Origin: Bradyrhizobium sp. Ec3.3
GTDB lineage: Bacteria; Pseudomonadota; Alphaproteobacteria; Rhizobiales; Xanthobacteraceae
Length of the DNA stretch: 64,000 nucleotides
NCBI RefSeq assembly: GCF_000472925.1
Contig: NZ_KI421480.1
Span: forward strand, 38,920 to 102,919
Direction of reading: 5' to 3'
Shown: in pieces, positions 27,400 to 35,360 of the stretch
Numbering within the stretch: position 1 is the stretch's first letter
Layout: every line of letters begins with the position of its first letter
The notes under the pieces: generated by a model
What the model saw: only the letters and a program-made list of their open reading frames with translations
What the model was told of the DNA's origin: nothing
Databases searched by the model: none
Position numbers and translations under genes: made by a program

Positions 27400-27669
27400 A
27401 CGCTCCGGAACGGATCTATTCAATACCATCCGCGATCAGCTCCTAACCAAATATATGGCTGCTAACGACCGCAGCGCCGGATGCCTCCTTGTCGCCATTG
27501 CAAAGGACGATCGGCAAACGTGTCGGCTTTGACGAACTGATGATCGTTCTGACGAGGAAGCCGAGAGGAGATCCAGGGAGTTCGGCGCAACATAAAGCTC
27601 ATGGCGCGGGGATTGGACCGCCGGCCGCGGCTATCCACGGAAAAGAGTTCTCGCCTGGAGGGTCCATAG
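27400..27669 (+). pseudogene. Frameshifted C-terminal remnant of an island protein
   Basis: Successive frames give LFNTIRDQLLTKYMAANDR and GCLLVAIAKDDR, then GKRVGFDELMIVL, then DEEAERRSREFG, then KLMARGLDRRPRLSTEKSS before a TAG at 27667. The pieces line up with the ordered C-terminal end of large island-borne proteins I have seen (QLxxKYM, a strand, a FDEL helix, a GLDLRPRL tail). At least two or three frameshifts separate them and no N-terminal part exists. The name of the intact family is not known to me. Confidence 0.45.
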
Positions 27670-27777
27670 AGGGATGCCGAACTACGACCGGTTCTTGTAC
27701 TCAAGAAAAATTGCCCGATCTCTTGCCCGCGCTTGAGCTTACGGTCATCAACCACGGCAGAGGCAAGATCATAGACT

Positions 27778-28689
27778 TTATGTGAAGAGAACCTTTTCGA
27801 GAGCCGTGACAAGCTCAGCGCGCTTCTCCTTTGATAGTTTGTCGAGATTCTGCTGACGCCATTTGACAGCCGGTAAATCGGCGGCAGATGGCACGCCAAG
27901 AAGATTCCAGTCCGGCTGGCCACGCTCGAATAAGACGAGGAATTTGCGGTGGGCCTCCGGCATCTTTCCAACGATCTCGTGCACGAGCGCTTTGCGTGCA
28001 GCAAGAAGCTTATCTTTTGAGACGGGCTGGTCGGTCATGCCCTCAAAACCATGAAGAAACTCGTCGCTGATGTCCTTTGGCGGTGAGGCCAGGACCTCAA
28101 ACATCGGACGGTCATGGCTCAAGAGATAGACAATAAAGGCCTTGCGGAGGTCATCGGTAATGCCCTCATTGGCGAGCAGATCGCGTATATCAAACAGGTC
28201 GCGTGGATGCTGCCGGTCCAAAGCAGCGACGATCTTTCCGCCATAGAGATCGGCGAAGGAGACGATGCGGGCCTCCGCAAACCCGAACTCCTTCTGGACG
28301 GCCGAACTCGCAGGAGCCAGAACAGGCTCAAACACACAGCCGCGCAGGACGGGCGTGACTTCAATTTTGATCTGGACGCCCTGCGAACGAACGACCAGTT
28401 TGACGGTGGCGCCCTCTTTTTGTGTCTCGTGAACCTGCGCTGCCGGAATTGTCTCTCTGACTTTGGTGGCGATGCGCTTCATCGCAGCGTCGATGTCAGC
28501 GAGAGACTCGGGTCGTGGCGCGACGGGAACATAGGTCAGGTCGATATCGACGGAGAGACGCGGCATGTTGCGCACGAAAAGGTTGATGGCGGTGCCGCCC
28601 TTCAAGGCAAAGCACTTCTCTTCCGTGACGATCGGCAGGACGCGTAGCAGCAGCGCGACCTGCCTTTTGTAGATGTCAGCGAACGCCAT
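27778..28689 (-). CDS. abiEii: AbiEii-type nucleotidyltransferase toxin
   Basis: The 303-residue product is a nucleotidyltransferase of the AbiEii/AbiGii toxin family. The motif FALKGGTAINLF (28-38 region: K30-G31-G32-T33) followed by RLSVDIDLTY (S46, D48, D50) is the family signature, and FGFAEARIVSFADLYGGKIVAALDRQHPRDLFD is its second conserved block (given here as FADLYGGK and HPRDLFD). AbiEii toxins transfer nucleotides, in characterised relatives onto tRNA acceptor ends, stopping growth on phage infection. The start overlaps the antitoxin gene by 14 bp, the usual type IV AbiE arrangement with antitoxin first. The gene looks intact. Confidence 0.9.
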   Translation of the reverse strand: MAFADIYKRQVALLLRVLPIVTEEKCFALKGGTAINLFVRNMPRLSVDIDLTYVPVAPRPESLADIDAAMKRIATKVRETIPAAQVHETQKEGATVKLVVRSQGVQIKIEVTPVLRGCVFEPVLAPASSAVQKEFGFAEARIVSFADLYGGKIVAALDRQHPRDLFDIRDLLANEGITDDLRKAFIVYLLSHDRPMFEVLASPPKDISDEFLHGFEGMTDQPVSKDKLLAARKALVHEIVGKMPEAHRKFLVLFERGQPDWNLLGVPSAADLPAVKWRQQNLDKLSKEKRAELVTALEKVLFT

Positions 28690-29530
28690 CGAGATCTCCA
28701 GGAACGGTTATCTGATAGGTGGGATCGAGGATGCCACCTCTCACGAGCAGGCGCTTGCCGTGACCGAGATCAACGGATTCCTTCTTGAGGTACTTGAGCC
28801 AGGCATGCTTGTGGCGATCGGCAAAATAAAAGAAGAGACGCTTGACCTTCACGCTCGCGCAATCGTGCAGGAGCTTTTGCAGACGGTCGGGCCGAAGATT
28901 GGTGAGACCGCCAAGGAGAGCATCGACCTGCTCGAAACTCTCGTGGTTGGGCAGTTCGTCGAGCAGTTCGAAGACGGCGCGCTCGGGCGTCGAGAGCGTC
29001 AGAGGCCAGTCCCATTGCCCCCAGTTCAATTGCGTGACGTCGCCGCCGCGAAATGCCGTGACATCCGTCATCTTCCCGGTTTCGACATTCCAGCGGACGC
29101 TGCTTATGCCCTTTGCAACGGGATCGTTTTTGAAGAGCCGCCGGTCGTTGTGATAGACGAATTTGAGGTGCAGCGGCAGCTTGTGGACCCATTGTGGTGG
29201 CGGCTTTGGTCCATAGAGATGAACGCGGGTGGCCGATTGTGGAAGGTAGTGCGCATATCCTTGTAGCTCAAGCGCCGTCCGTCCTCCGACAACAAGAGGC
29301 GAATAATTAAGGATCGTCTGAAGTGAGATGACCACCTGTTGCCAGCTCAAGCCCCCGCGTGGTCGACGGAAGACGCTGCGGGTCGGCTGCTCGAGCCAAC
29401 CTGATTTGACGTACTGATGCTGCAGTTGGGTCGAATAGCCTTGGGACTTGAGCCAAGCGGCGTCGACGAGCATGCCTTCCGGGAGGATGCTGGCAAGGCG
29501 GTTTAGGAGTCCCGTCTTTTGTCTATCCAT
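28676..29530 (-). CDS. abiEi: AbiEi-type antitoxin and transcriptional autoregulator
   Basis: The 284-residue product matches the AbiEi antitoxin type: an N-terminal winged-helix domain (about 1-90, with AAWLKSQGYSTQLQHQYVKSGWL) and a C-terminal domain with GGRTALELQGYAHYL and ERAVFELLDELP. AbiEi proteins counteract AbiEii and bind inverted repeats in their own promoter. It lies directly upstream of the toxin gene with a 14-bp overlap. The start ATG at 29530 begins MDRQKTGLL. Operator repeats should lie in 29531-29650; I did not find a clear palindrome by eye. Confidence 0.9.
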   Translation of the reverse strand: MDRQKTGLLNRLASILPEGMLVDAAWLKSQGYSTQLQHQYVKSGWLEQPTRSVFRRPRGGLSWQQVVISLQTILNYSPLVVGGRTALELQGYAHYLPQSATRVHLYGPKPPPQWVHKLPLHLKFVYHNDRRLFKNDPVAKGISSVRWNVETGKMTDVTAFRGGDVTQLNWGQWDWPLTLSTPERAVFELLDELPNHESFEQVDALLGGLTNLRPDRLQKLLHDCASVKVKRLFFYFADRHKHAWLKYLKKESVDLGHGKRLLVRGGILDPTYQITVPGDLDGVR

Positions 29531-29905
29531 ACTTGATACTTGAGCATACTCTCAAACCACCGTCAAGTTTGAAAAACCTCTGGAAAATCCAGCAATTATT
29601 GACAATTAGCAAAACTTATAAACTGGGGGCGGAAGAGCTTGCGCAGCCAAAGCGCCACGCCTCTGCCAGAGCGGGAATGCCTTACGATAAGCTTCCTCGC
29701 CGTGTCGCAAGAACCGGGAGTGCGGGGGGCGGATTTGAACCAACACCCCTCAGGCTATAAGAAATCGAAAAATGCTCCCGGGCGCGTCCAGGCCAATCGA
29801 ACCTGTTCGTCCTATTTGTACGCTACAATCACCCAGCAGCCATACCTGTGCACGTGATTTCTTTCTGGCTGGAGCAGCTTACGATCTTATCGCCTCAGAC
29901 CGACC
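29531..29905. promoter_or_regulatory. Intergenic region with the abiE promoter and a tRNA-like remnant
   Basis: The left 60-90 bp are AT-rich (TTGACAATTAGC near 29597, GAGCATACTCTCAAACC near 29541) and suit a promoter for the abiE operon. The middle carries a sequence like the 3' half of an initiator tRNA, described separately. No coding frame is convincing. Confidence 0.45.
29721..29761 (-). other. tRNA 3'-half-like remnant (initiator-tRNA type)
   Basis: Read on the minus strand this gives CTTATAGCCTGA, then GTTGGTTCAAATCC, then GCCCCCCGCA. Bacterial tRNA-fMet 3' halves run CTCATAACCTGA, then GGTTCAAATCC, then CCCCCCGCA, so the match covers the anticodon 3' side, T arm and acceptor strand, with changes. 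The 5' half is absent. It is probably an attachment-site scar, not a working tRNA. Confidence 0.5.
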
Positions 29906-30292
29906 ATGGTTCGGGGCGGAGGCATGAGCGGCAAGGACGAAAGGACTAGGACCGAGGCATTAGGGTCACCAGATAGTCGGAAAATGCCGCTTGCCACGAA
30001 GCGCCGTCGCAAGAACCGTGGCGTGCCACCGCCGGCGGCGTTCGACATCGATGCGCTGCCGGCCAGCTCCAATTTGACGGCATTGGAGGCGGCCGCCGTT
30101 ATCCGGCGCACGCCCGGTGCTCTGGAGCAGTGGCGGCGTGATCCGAACCACCCGCTGAAATGGCGCTACGTCGACGGCCGCCCGCTCTATCGTGTCGATG
30201 CGGTGCGCGACTATCTGGCCAAGTGCGATAAAACCACTAAGACGCCTCGGCCGCATAATGCTCACGGAGACGCCCGAGGAGCTCGGCCTTGA
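29906..30292 (+). CDS. Small helix-turn-helix protein, excisionase-like
   Basis: The 128-residue product has a basic N-terminus (KRRRKNRG) and a MerR/AlpA-like winged helix about residues 55-110, with LTALEAAAVIRRTPGALEQW and PLYRVDAVRDYL, as in HTH_17 excisionases and small DNA-binding proteins. It lies next to, and converges with, the integrase gene, overlapping its 3' end by 56 bp, which fits a regulator of island excision. The ATG at 29924 or 29984 is possible as the true start; no ribosome site is decisive. Function beyond DNA binding is inference. Confidence 0.65.
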   Translation: MVRGGGMSGKDERTRTEALGSPDSRKMPLATKRRRKNRGVPPPAAFDIDALPASSNLTALEAAAVIRRTPGALEQWRRDPNHPLKWRYVDGRPLYRVDAVRDYLAKCDKTTKTPRPHNAHGDARGARP

Positions 30293-31568
30293 TCGGGTCA
30301 AGCGGATTCGTCCGCTGCAGGCGCACGATTTTGCCGACCCGTCTTGCGCCTACCAACTCCGCAATATAGTCGTGAGCCGCTTCGAACGCCATCTTGCGGA
30401 TGATCCACTGTTCGTCGTGATTGTAGACCTGATCGATTCCGCTTGGCTTTTGCCCAACACACAGCCGCTGGATTTCGTTGTCATAGCCACAGCGTGACAT
30501 GATGGTGCGTAAGCTGCGCCTTAGGTCATGCATGGTGAACTTGGCGACCCCCGATTCCTTGACCAGGCAGTTGACCATCTTGGTGAAGCCCGACATCTGG
30601 CCGCCGGTCTTCGGTGACGGGAAGACACAGTCGGACGTCGCGCGCTGGAAATGTTTCGCTGCTGCGAGCACCTCGTCAACGAGGTGAGTGCGCGGCACAT
30701 CGTGGTGTAAACCCATCTTGGTCCAAGCCGCATCAAAGGTGACGCGGTCGTTCATGATGTGCTTTTGCCACTCGATGATGGTCGGTTCGCTTCGGCGCGC
30801 GCCGCCGAGCAAACACATCCTTGTCAGGAGCCCAAAAGTGCCGAGCTTGCCGGACGCTTGCCAGACCTTGATGATTTCTTCATCGCTCAGTGCGCGGCCC
30901 TTCGTTCGGCGTCCCACTCTCTGCGCACGAGTTTCCTTGGGCTCGCGATAGCCAGCCAGCACATTGTGGTCGACATAGCCCTCGCCGACGCACCATTCGA
31001 GGAACGTGTGGGTCTGCTTGCGCAGGTCCCTGGCCGCGCCGCGCTTGCCGGTCTTGGCGACGCGGTCGACTGCCGCCATGATTTGCCGCCGCGTCAGGTC
31101 CCCTACGCCGCTCTCGGCGTGCTGCTTGAGCCCGCGCCGCAATGCCGACATGGCTGGCTTCCAGTTGACGACCTGACGTCCGGTCAAGGACATCTGGTAG
31201 GGACCATCTTCGACGATGAGGTCCGCCAGTGTGGTGCGTTGCTTCTCGGTTGCCTGTTGTCGCTTCGCCTGGCGTTTCGCATCGTTGGGGTCCATGCCCT
31301 TGACCACCTCGCCGGCGGCGATGGTGGCAGCCTTGCGCGCGGCCTTCTCGTTATACTTGGGCCACGGGCCGAGGGTCTTGCGCTGGGTCCCCCTCACTCC
31401 CGGCTTGGTGAAGAGGTAGACCCAGGTCCGGCCGCCGGTGGCGCGCATGCGCAGGGCGAGGCCGGGCAGCTTGTCGTCGTGGAGATAATGCTGCGCCTTG
31501 CCGAGCGGCAGCGTGGCGTTGCGGATCACCGCATCGGTGAGTGTTAGCTGGTTGGTCGGCTCTGGCAT
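30237..31568 (-). CDS. Tyrosine recombinase, genomic island integrase
   Basis: The 443-residue protein has the N-terminal DUF4102 arm-binding domain of P4-type integrases (about 10-95, with YLHDDKLPGLALRMRATGG) and a C-terminal catalytic domain. Catalytic residues visible are R258 (LLGGARRSE), K in the beta-hairpin (TKMGLHHDVPRTH), H347-x2-R350 (MHDLRRSL) and the nucleophile Y382 (QVYNHDEQW). All key residues are present, so it looks functional. It would join the island to the tRNA site through the 45-nt repeat about 300 bp upstream of its start. Its orientation, reading away from that site into the island, is normal for integrases beside an att site. Confidence 0.93.
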   Translation of the reverse strand: MPEPTNQLTLTDAVIRNATLPLGKAQHYLHDDKLPGLALRMRATGGRTWVYLFTKPGVRGTQRKTLGPWPKYNEKAARKAATIAAGEVVKGMDPNDAKRQAKRQQATEKQRTTLADLIVEDGPYQMSLTGRQVVNWKPAMSALRRGLKQHAESGVGDLTRRQIMAAVDRVAKTGKRGAARDLRKQTHTFLEWCVGEGYVDHNVLAGYREPKETRAQRVGRRTKGRALSDEEIIKVWQASGKLGTFGLLTRMCLLGGARRSEPTIIEWQKHIMNDRVTFDAAWTKMGLHHDVPRTHLVDEVLAAAKHFQRATSDCVFPSPKTGGQMSGFTKMVNCLVKESGVAKFTMHDLRRSLRTIMSRCGYDNEIQRLCVGQKPSGIDQVYNHDEQWIIRKMAFEAAHDYIAELVGARRVGKIVRLQRTNPLDPIKAELLGRLREHYAAEAS

Positions 31569-31873
31569 GACTCTTTCCCCGCCTTTGTGCCCCGGCGTGC
31601 CCCGCGAGGGGAAAATCGCGCCCTATCAGAACCGGCTCTCCGAGCATCACCGTGTGCCCCAAAAAGGAAGGACCGAGAGACCGTAGCTCAGACCCACCCT
31701 CATTTTTGTGCCCCAAGGGAAAAATCTGAGGGGGCACAACAGGGGCACACAAAATGCAGCATGGCCGCTTATGGTTCACTGAGGCTTAAAACGACCATAA
31801 GACACTGTAATAAAACGAATTATTTCGACATAACTATGGCTAGCTGGGGCCCGCTTGGATCTACAGATTGTGG
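31569..31873. other. AT-rich segment between integrase and att site
   Basis: About 300 bp containing direct and inverted GTGCCCC / GGGGCAC motifs (near 31585, 31651, 31708, 31732 and 31743) and an AT-rich tract at 31790-31845. These could be arm-type binding sites for the integrase and the promoter of its gene. No gene is seen. Confidence 0.4.
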
Positions 31874-31918
31874 TTCACACGGGAGAGGTCCAAGGTTCGA
31901 TCCCTTGTGCGCCCACCA
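31874..31918 (+). other. Right attachment site: 3' part of a tRNA-Val(CAC)
   Basis: The 45 nt begin with the anticodon loop TTCACAC (31874-31880), then a stem strand GGGAG, the variable loop, a perfect T arm (CAAGG, loop TTCGATC, CCTTG), the acceptor strand TGCGCCC, discriminator A and encoded CCA ending at 31918. The sequence to the left (TAGATTGTGG type) cannot pair as the 5' half, so the tRNA is not complete. This is the classic attR of an island integrated at a tRNA 3' end. The amino acid is read from the CAC anticodon and is likely but not certain. Confidence 0.82.
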
Positions 31919-32108
31919 TTTATCCTAGATGTCGAGGATCGCTGAGGGCTCCCTCCTGCTGAGGGATGCAAACGTCCGATTTGCCCTCGCAAGCGGAAAC
32001 CAGGCAGCCGACCGACACAGTCTGCGAGGGCCGAAAAGCCACCGAACGAACCGCACACAACGCGAGCACACCGATGAAGCTTGAGGTCGATCTGTCGAGG
32101 TAGAAGGT

Positions 32109-32336
32109 ATGGATTTCTCAGAGTGGATAACGTTTGAAGCTGGCCGAATTATCCGCATGGGACTTGCCGCCCCCGAGGAACACCGAGCGGATTACATGCG
32201 GATTCAAATTGAGTGCGCCTTGCGCAAGGCGTTCGCTCACGGGAGAGATGGACTTACTGAGGCTGATCCACCTCGCGCGCTTGGTAGTGCCCACTCCAGG
32301 TCAAAAGCGCTTTTAAGGCGCATGAGATCAGGATGA
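32109..32336 (+). CDS. Small hypothetical protein
   Basis: The 75-residue frame begins MDFSEWITFEAGRIIRMG and has a good purine-rich ribosome site (GAGGTAGAAGG) just upstream of the ATG. The first 55 residues look like a compact helical protein (YMRIQIECALRKAFAHGRD). The last 15 or so residues run into a dispersed repeat and are probably an acquired tail. No family is known to me. It is the first gene outside the island. Confidence 0.5.
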   Translation: MDFSEWITFEAGRIIRMGLAAPEEHRADYMRIQIECALRKAFAHGRDGLTEADPPRALGSAHSRSKALLRRMRSG

Positions 32337-32390
32337 ATCGTCATCGCGCTTTGGGTTATTGTTTGAGCTGATCTCCGCGCAATCGCCAGC
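32311..32390. repeat. Dispersed intergenic repeat, copy 1 (short)
   Basis: The core reads GCATGAGATCAGGATGAAT then CGTCATCGCGCTTTG and TGATCTCCGCGCAA. The same ordered blocks recur at 33192-33345 and 37137-37265. It contains a GATGAATCGTCATC hairpin core. This type of repeat is common between genes of Bradyrhizobium. Confidence 0.75.
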
Positions 32391-32533
32391 TTGTCGCACG
32401 AACCGTGAACCAGTTCACAGGGTGCTCTGTATGGCTTGCGCTACCTTGGAGCGTGTCGAATTGAAGCGGCAGTCGGCGAGAGGTTCTTTCCGGCGGGGTG
32501 ATCCACGTCATGCGGTAAACGGAGGTTTATGTC

Positions 32534-33040
32534 ATGTCGGATTCCAATGCGCTTTCAACCGTCGCGATTTCAAGCGTGGTCGCCCTCATTGTTTCCGGGC
32601 TCACAAGTTTTACGACTATTCACGTGACGAACAGTGAGATAGCCCAAAAGAAAGAGGAACTTCAGCTGAAACGGCGCGGCGAACGGCTGGAGAATTATCA
32701 AACGGCCATTGACCTGCTGACGGATTACGGCTGGCGAAGCGACGACCCCAAATATCGTGATGCGATCGTGCGTGAGTTTACGATCCCACTTGTACAGGCT
32801 GCCAATCGGCTGCGGGTTTATGGCAGTCCAGCCACTATTGCCGCGATGGACGAAATCCAAGGTGCATTCGGGATGTTGAATAAGGCCAAGCGGGACAGTG
32901 AACGCGCTGATGCCGAGAAAGCGATCAGCCTCGGTCTCGACCACCTCGTCATCGCTGCTCGCGAAGATGTTGGACCGAAGAAAGAGGATGACTTGAAGGA
33001 TGTCCCATTCCGTCAGGGCGCCGGACCTCGAGCAAACTGA
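32534..33040 (+). CDS. Membrane-anchored helical hypothetical protein
   Basis: The 168-residue product has one N-terminal transmembrane helix (about 8-30, STVAISSVVALIVSGLTSFT) followed by a charged helical region (EIAQKKEELQLKRRGERLEN, about 35-54) with coiled-coil character, then a soluble helical tail with two more charged helices. No family is recognised. The topology suggests a single-pass inner membrane protein with its bulk on one side. The ATG is preceded by GGAGGTTTATGTC, giving a strong ribosome site. Flanked on both sides by copies of the dispersed repeat. Confidence 0.65.
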   Translation: MSDSNALSTVAISSVVALIVSGLTSFTTIHVTNSEIAQKKEELQLKRRGERLENYQTAIDLLTDYGWRSDDPKYRDAIVREFTIPLVQAANRLRVYGSPATIAAMDEIQGAFGMLNKAKRDSERADAEKAISLGLDHLVIAAREDVGPKKEDDLKDVPFRQGAGPRAN

Positions 33041-33191
33041 GGCAACAAAATCATACACCGACGTTTGATCTGGATAACTCGCACATCACTTGATCCTGAG
33101 CAGCCTTGCCGCGTTCAGACTGGGAACGGACGCCTCAGGCGGATGGCTGAACCGGTAGAGTGAGCTTTCTCGAACTTGTGACCAAATCTTC

Positions 33192-33345
33192 CAAAGCGCG
33201 ATGAGATCGGGATGAATCGTCATCGCGCCTTGGATTGTTGTTCGAGCATGATCTCCGCGCAAACAGCGATCCGCTGATGTCGCGAGGGAAAACCGCTGCA
33301 CGGTTTGCGTAACGCGGCCCTTCGGGGCCGGATCATGCTCTCGAT
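33192..33345. repeat. Dispersed intergenic repeat, copy 2
   Basis: Blocks AAAGCGCGATGAGATCGG, TCGTCATCGCGCCTTGG, GAGCATGATCTCCGCGCAAA, GATGTCGCGAGGGAAAACCG and CCGGATCATGCTC appear in the same order as in the copy at 37137. The centre near 33300-33330 is rearranged, with an extra GCGGCCCTTCGGGGCC hairpin. Confidence 0.8.
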
Positions 33346-33352
33346 GCCGCCA

Positions 33353-33811
33353 TCAAAGATTCTTGTTGAGGTAGTCGCGAACCAGCAGCTTGTTTTGATT
33401 CGGCGTGAGACTGAAGTTGAACTTCACTGTTCCTTCGCCGTCCAGGGTCACCGATGGGGTGGCCGCGCCACCGCAGGTCAGCGTCTTGACCTTTGCGCTC
33501 AATGCTTCCTTGCCGAGAGAATCCGAACAGATATCCTCCATCGCAGCCAGGGCCGCGGTACACCACGAGACGACGTTCTGGCTGGCGATCTGCGCGGAGT
33601 CGAAGCCGCTCCAGTCGAAGCCAGTCTTCAAATGTGTGCCACAGGCGCGGTCCGTGAGTTCAGCGGCATGCCCCAGCTCAGCTTCGCGTGAAGCGTGCAT
33701 CCGCCGATCTTCCAACGATTCCGCCGCCGCGATACGTACCCCAAGGCAGCTAAGCGCGAGCGTGAGTGCAAGCGCCGACCACTTCAGGCCACGGATCCTT
33801 AGTCTACGCAT
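33353..33811 (-). CDS. Secreted hypothetical protein
   Basis: From the ATG at 33811 the product is 152 residues. GGGAG lies 8-12 bases upstream, which decides this start over a longer frame reaching 34069. Residues 1-30 form a signal peptide (basic MRRLRIRGLKW, hydrophobic ALALTLALSCLG, cleavage near AAA-ES). The mature part holds four cysteines (ACGTH, SWCTA, DICSD, LTCGG) that could form two disulfides in the periplasm. I do not recognise the family. It is flanked by a dispersed repeat at its 3' end. Confidence 0.7.
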   Translation of the reverse strand: MRRLRIRGLKWSALALTLALSCLGVRIAAAESLEDRRMHASREAELGHAAELTDRACGTHLKTGFDWSGFDSAQIASQNVVSWCTAALAAMEDICSDSLGKEALSAKVKTLTCGGAATPSVTLDGEGTVKFNFSLTPNQNKLLVRDYLNKNL

Positions 33812-34142
33812 TGAATTTCTCCCTTGTATTCGTGCAATTGGCCTTGCGATACACCGATTGCCTGTCGGCAAGAGCCATATCACCCAAGCTTGGTCGCAAG
33901 TCGCCCTTCTCGGGTTCGAACAGCAGCAAGGCTGCCAGCGAGAACGTTTTCGGGCGAGCGATGGATTCGAACCCACGAGCCCAACCCTGGCAACACAACG
34001 AGACGGCGCGCTGTGGCCGGCGATGATGAGAACTACGCCTACGCCGCGGCCCGCTAGCGGCGACGGCAAGACACTGCTATCGACGACAGCGGCGAAGCGG
34101 CATGCGCTTGAAGGTGCAAACCGAGACTTCTAAGATATCGGC

Positions 34143-34546
34143 ATGGTCGCGAGCCAAGAGTATGCCGACTTTTTGCGTGAGCAACTGGCCCCGCTGGGCC
34201 GGATCACAACGCGACGCATGTTCGGCAAGACCGGCGTATTCTGTGATGACGCGATGCTCGGTATGGTCACGGAGAATACGCTGTATCTCCGGATAGATTA
34301 AGAGAACCGTGCGACGTTCGCCGAAGCCAAATCCTATCCGCCGTTGAACTACAGCAAGAAGGGGACTCTCATAGACCTCGCATTCTGGCGTGCGCCGGAT
34401 CGGCTGTTCGACGACCCTGACGACTTGTCCAATGGGCGCGGTCAGCGTTGGCGGCTGCGCGTCGGGCTGCGGCAAAGAGGAAGGTCTCGAGCGCAAAGAG
34501 ACCAGCAACCGAACGCGCGTCTACCCGCGTCAGGCGCACCAAATAG
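34143..34546 (+). pseudogene. TfoX N-terminal domain protein, broken
   Basis: The frame from the ATG at 34143 gives YADFLREQLAPLGRITTRRM, then FGKTGVFCDDAMLGMVTEN and TLYLRID, the start of a TfoX_N domain. It then meets TAA (about 34298) and continues in the same frame with ENRATFAEAKSYPPLNYSKK and LAFWRAPDRLFDDPDDL. Near 34430 a frameshift is needed to read QWARSALAAARRAAAKR, the expected C-terminal helix, up to a TAG at 34544. So one nonsense codon and one frameshift interrupt an otherwise recognisable gene of about 134 codons. TfoX-domain proteins of this short kind have no clear role in alphaproteobacteria. Confidence 0.8.
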
Positions 34547-34748
34547 CAGCCACTGGACCGCGGCGGTTCAGAACCCGGCCCGGCCGGTCTCTTTCTCTCC
34601 TTGCCCGGAGAGGGGGGGGCGCCGGCGGCGCATAGAAGGTGATGCGAGAAACCGAATATTGCTTATATGAGATAACAATGTTTGCTCTGACCTAATCAAG
34701 CGATTACGGTCCTCATCCCTTTTTTAGTAATGAGTTCGGGGCCTGCCA

Positions 34749-34925
34749 ATGACTGGTTTCCAAGCCAAGCTGGAACGCTTTGAAAGCCTTGCTGACGAAT
34801 GCGAGTTGATTGCCAAACGTGCGCATGGAGGCAACCGCGAGTTATACCTGCGGATGCGCGAGCACTATCGCGGCCTCGCAAATGATATGCGCGCCCTCAT
34901 TGCGTCGTTCGACGTCGCCGCCTGA
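34749..34925 (+). CDS. Small conserved-type hypothetical protein (58 aa)
   Basis: The ATG at 34749 opens a 58-codon frame encoding a helical, charged protein: FQAKLERFESLADECELIAK, then NRELYLRMREHYRGLANDMR and a short hydrophobic end. Codon use matches the surrounding chromosome and the protein has the heptad-like spacing of a real helical protein. I believe similar short proteins occur in Bradyrhizobium, without a known role. No family name is offered. Confidence 0.6.
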   Translation: MTGFQAKLERFESLADECELIAKRAHGGNRELYLRMREHYRGLANDMRALIASFDVAA

Positions 34926-34955
34926 TCGCTCGCACCTCTGCCCCCCGGCGCGCCG

Positions 34956-35162
34956 TCACCCAATCCGCAGACTTTCCGCAGACATTTTGCCCGAGCGCCC
35001 AGCCCTCAGCTCGTAGCTGATCCGCGCGCCCTCGGCCAGGCCCGTATAGCCGGCTTGCTCGACGGCACTGATGTGGACGAAGACGTCTGAGCTGCCGTCA
35101 TCAGGCTGAATGAAACCATAGCCTTTGGTCGCGTTGAACCACTTTACTTTGCCCATTGCCAA
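34956..35162 (-). CDS. Cold-shock domain protein (CspA family)
   Basis: This 68-residue single-domain protein has both RNA-binding motifs of the family: KGYGFIQPD (RNP1, about 13-21) and VFVHISAV (RNP2, about 27-34), after the usual start GKVKWFNATKG. It binds single-stranded RNA/DNA as a chaperone for translation or antitermination. Length is normal for CspA proteins. It stands alone, with an upstream region of about 200 bp that could encode a long 5' leader as in other csp genes. Converges with the small gene at 34749. Confidence 0.95.
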   Translation of the reverse strand: MAMGKVKWFNATKGYGFIQPDDGSSDVFVHISAVEQAGYTGLAEGARISYELRAGRSGKMSAESLRIG

Positions 35163-35360
35163 GGTCGTATTCTCCGAATCACGAAAGTATCTCCTAAGGC
35201 TAGCCTAACAACGGACGCCTGACTGTTCGATTCCCGACGCTGGAACGGCACCGACCGTCGGCCGGGAGCGGCCAACCAATCACACTGACCGTAGGAACGT
35301 TCTGGTCCGCCGCGCGTCACTACAGGCGCAATCGATCCTGTGTGCCTTGGGGGTCGACCA

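Noticed and set aside
1..31918. SspE or a second restriction partner of SspABCD
   Set aside because: No DUF262/SspE-like protein was found in the visible part of the island; it could still lie left of the window.
32570..33058. Minus-strand 162-codon frame
   Set aside because: Opposite the membrane-anchored hypothetical gene, which has the better ribosome site and a clear transmembrane start.
33950..34000. T-arm-like sequence GGATTCGAACCC, possible tRNA fragment
   Set aside because: The flanking stem does not pair and no acceptor or anticodon parts can be traced.
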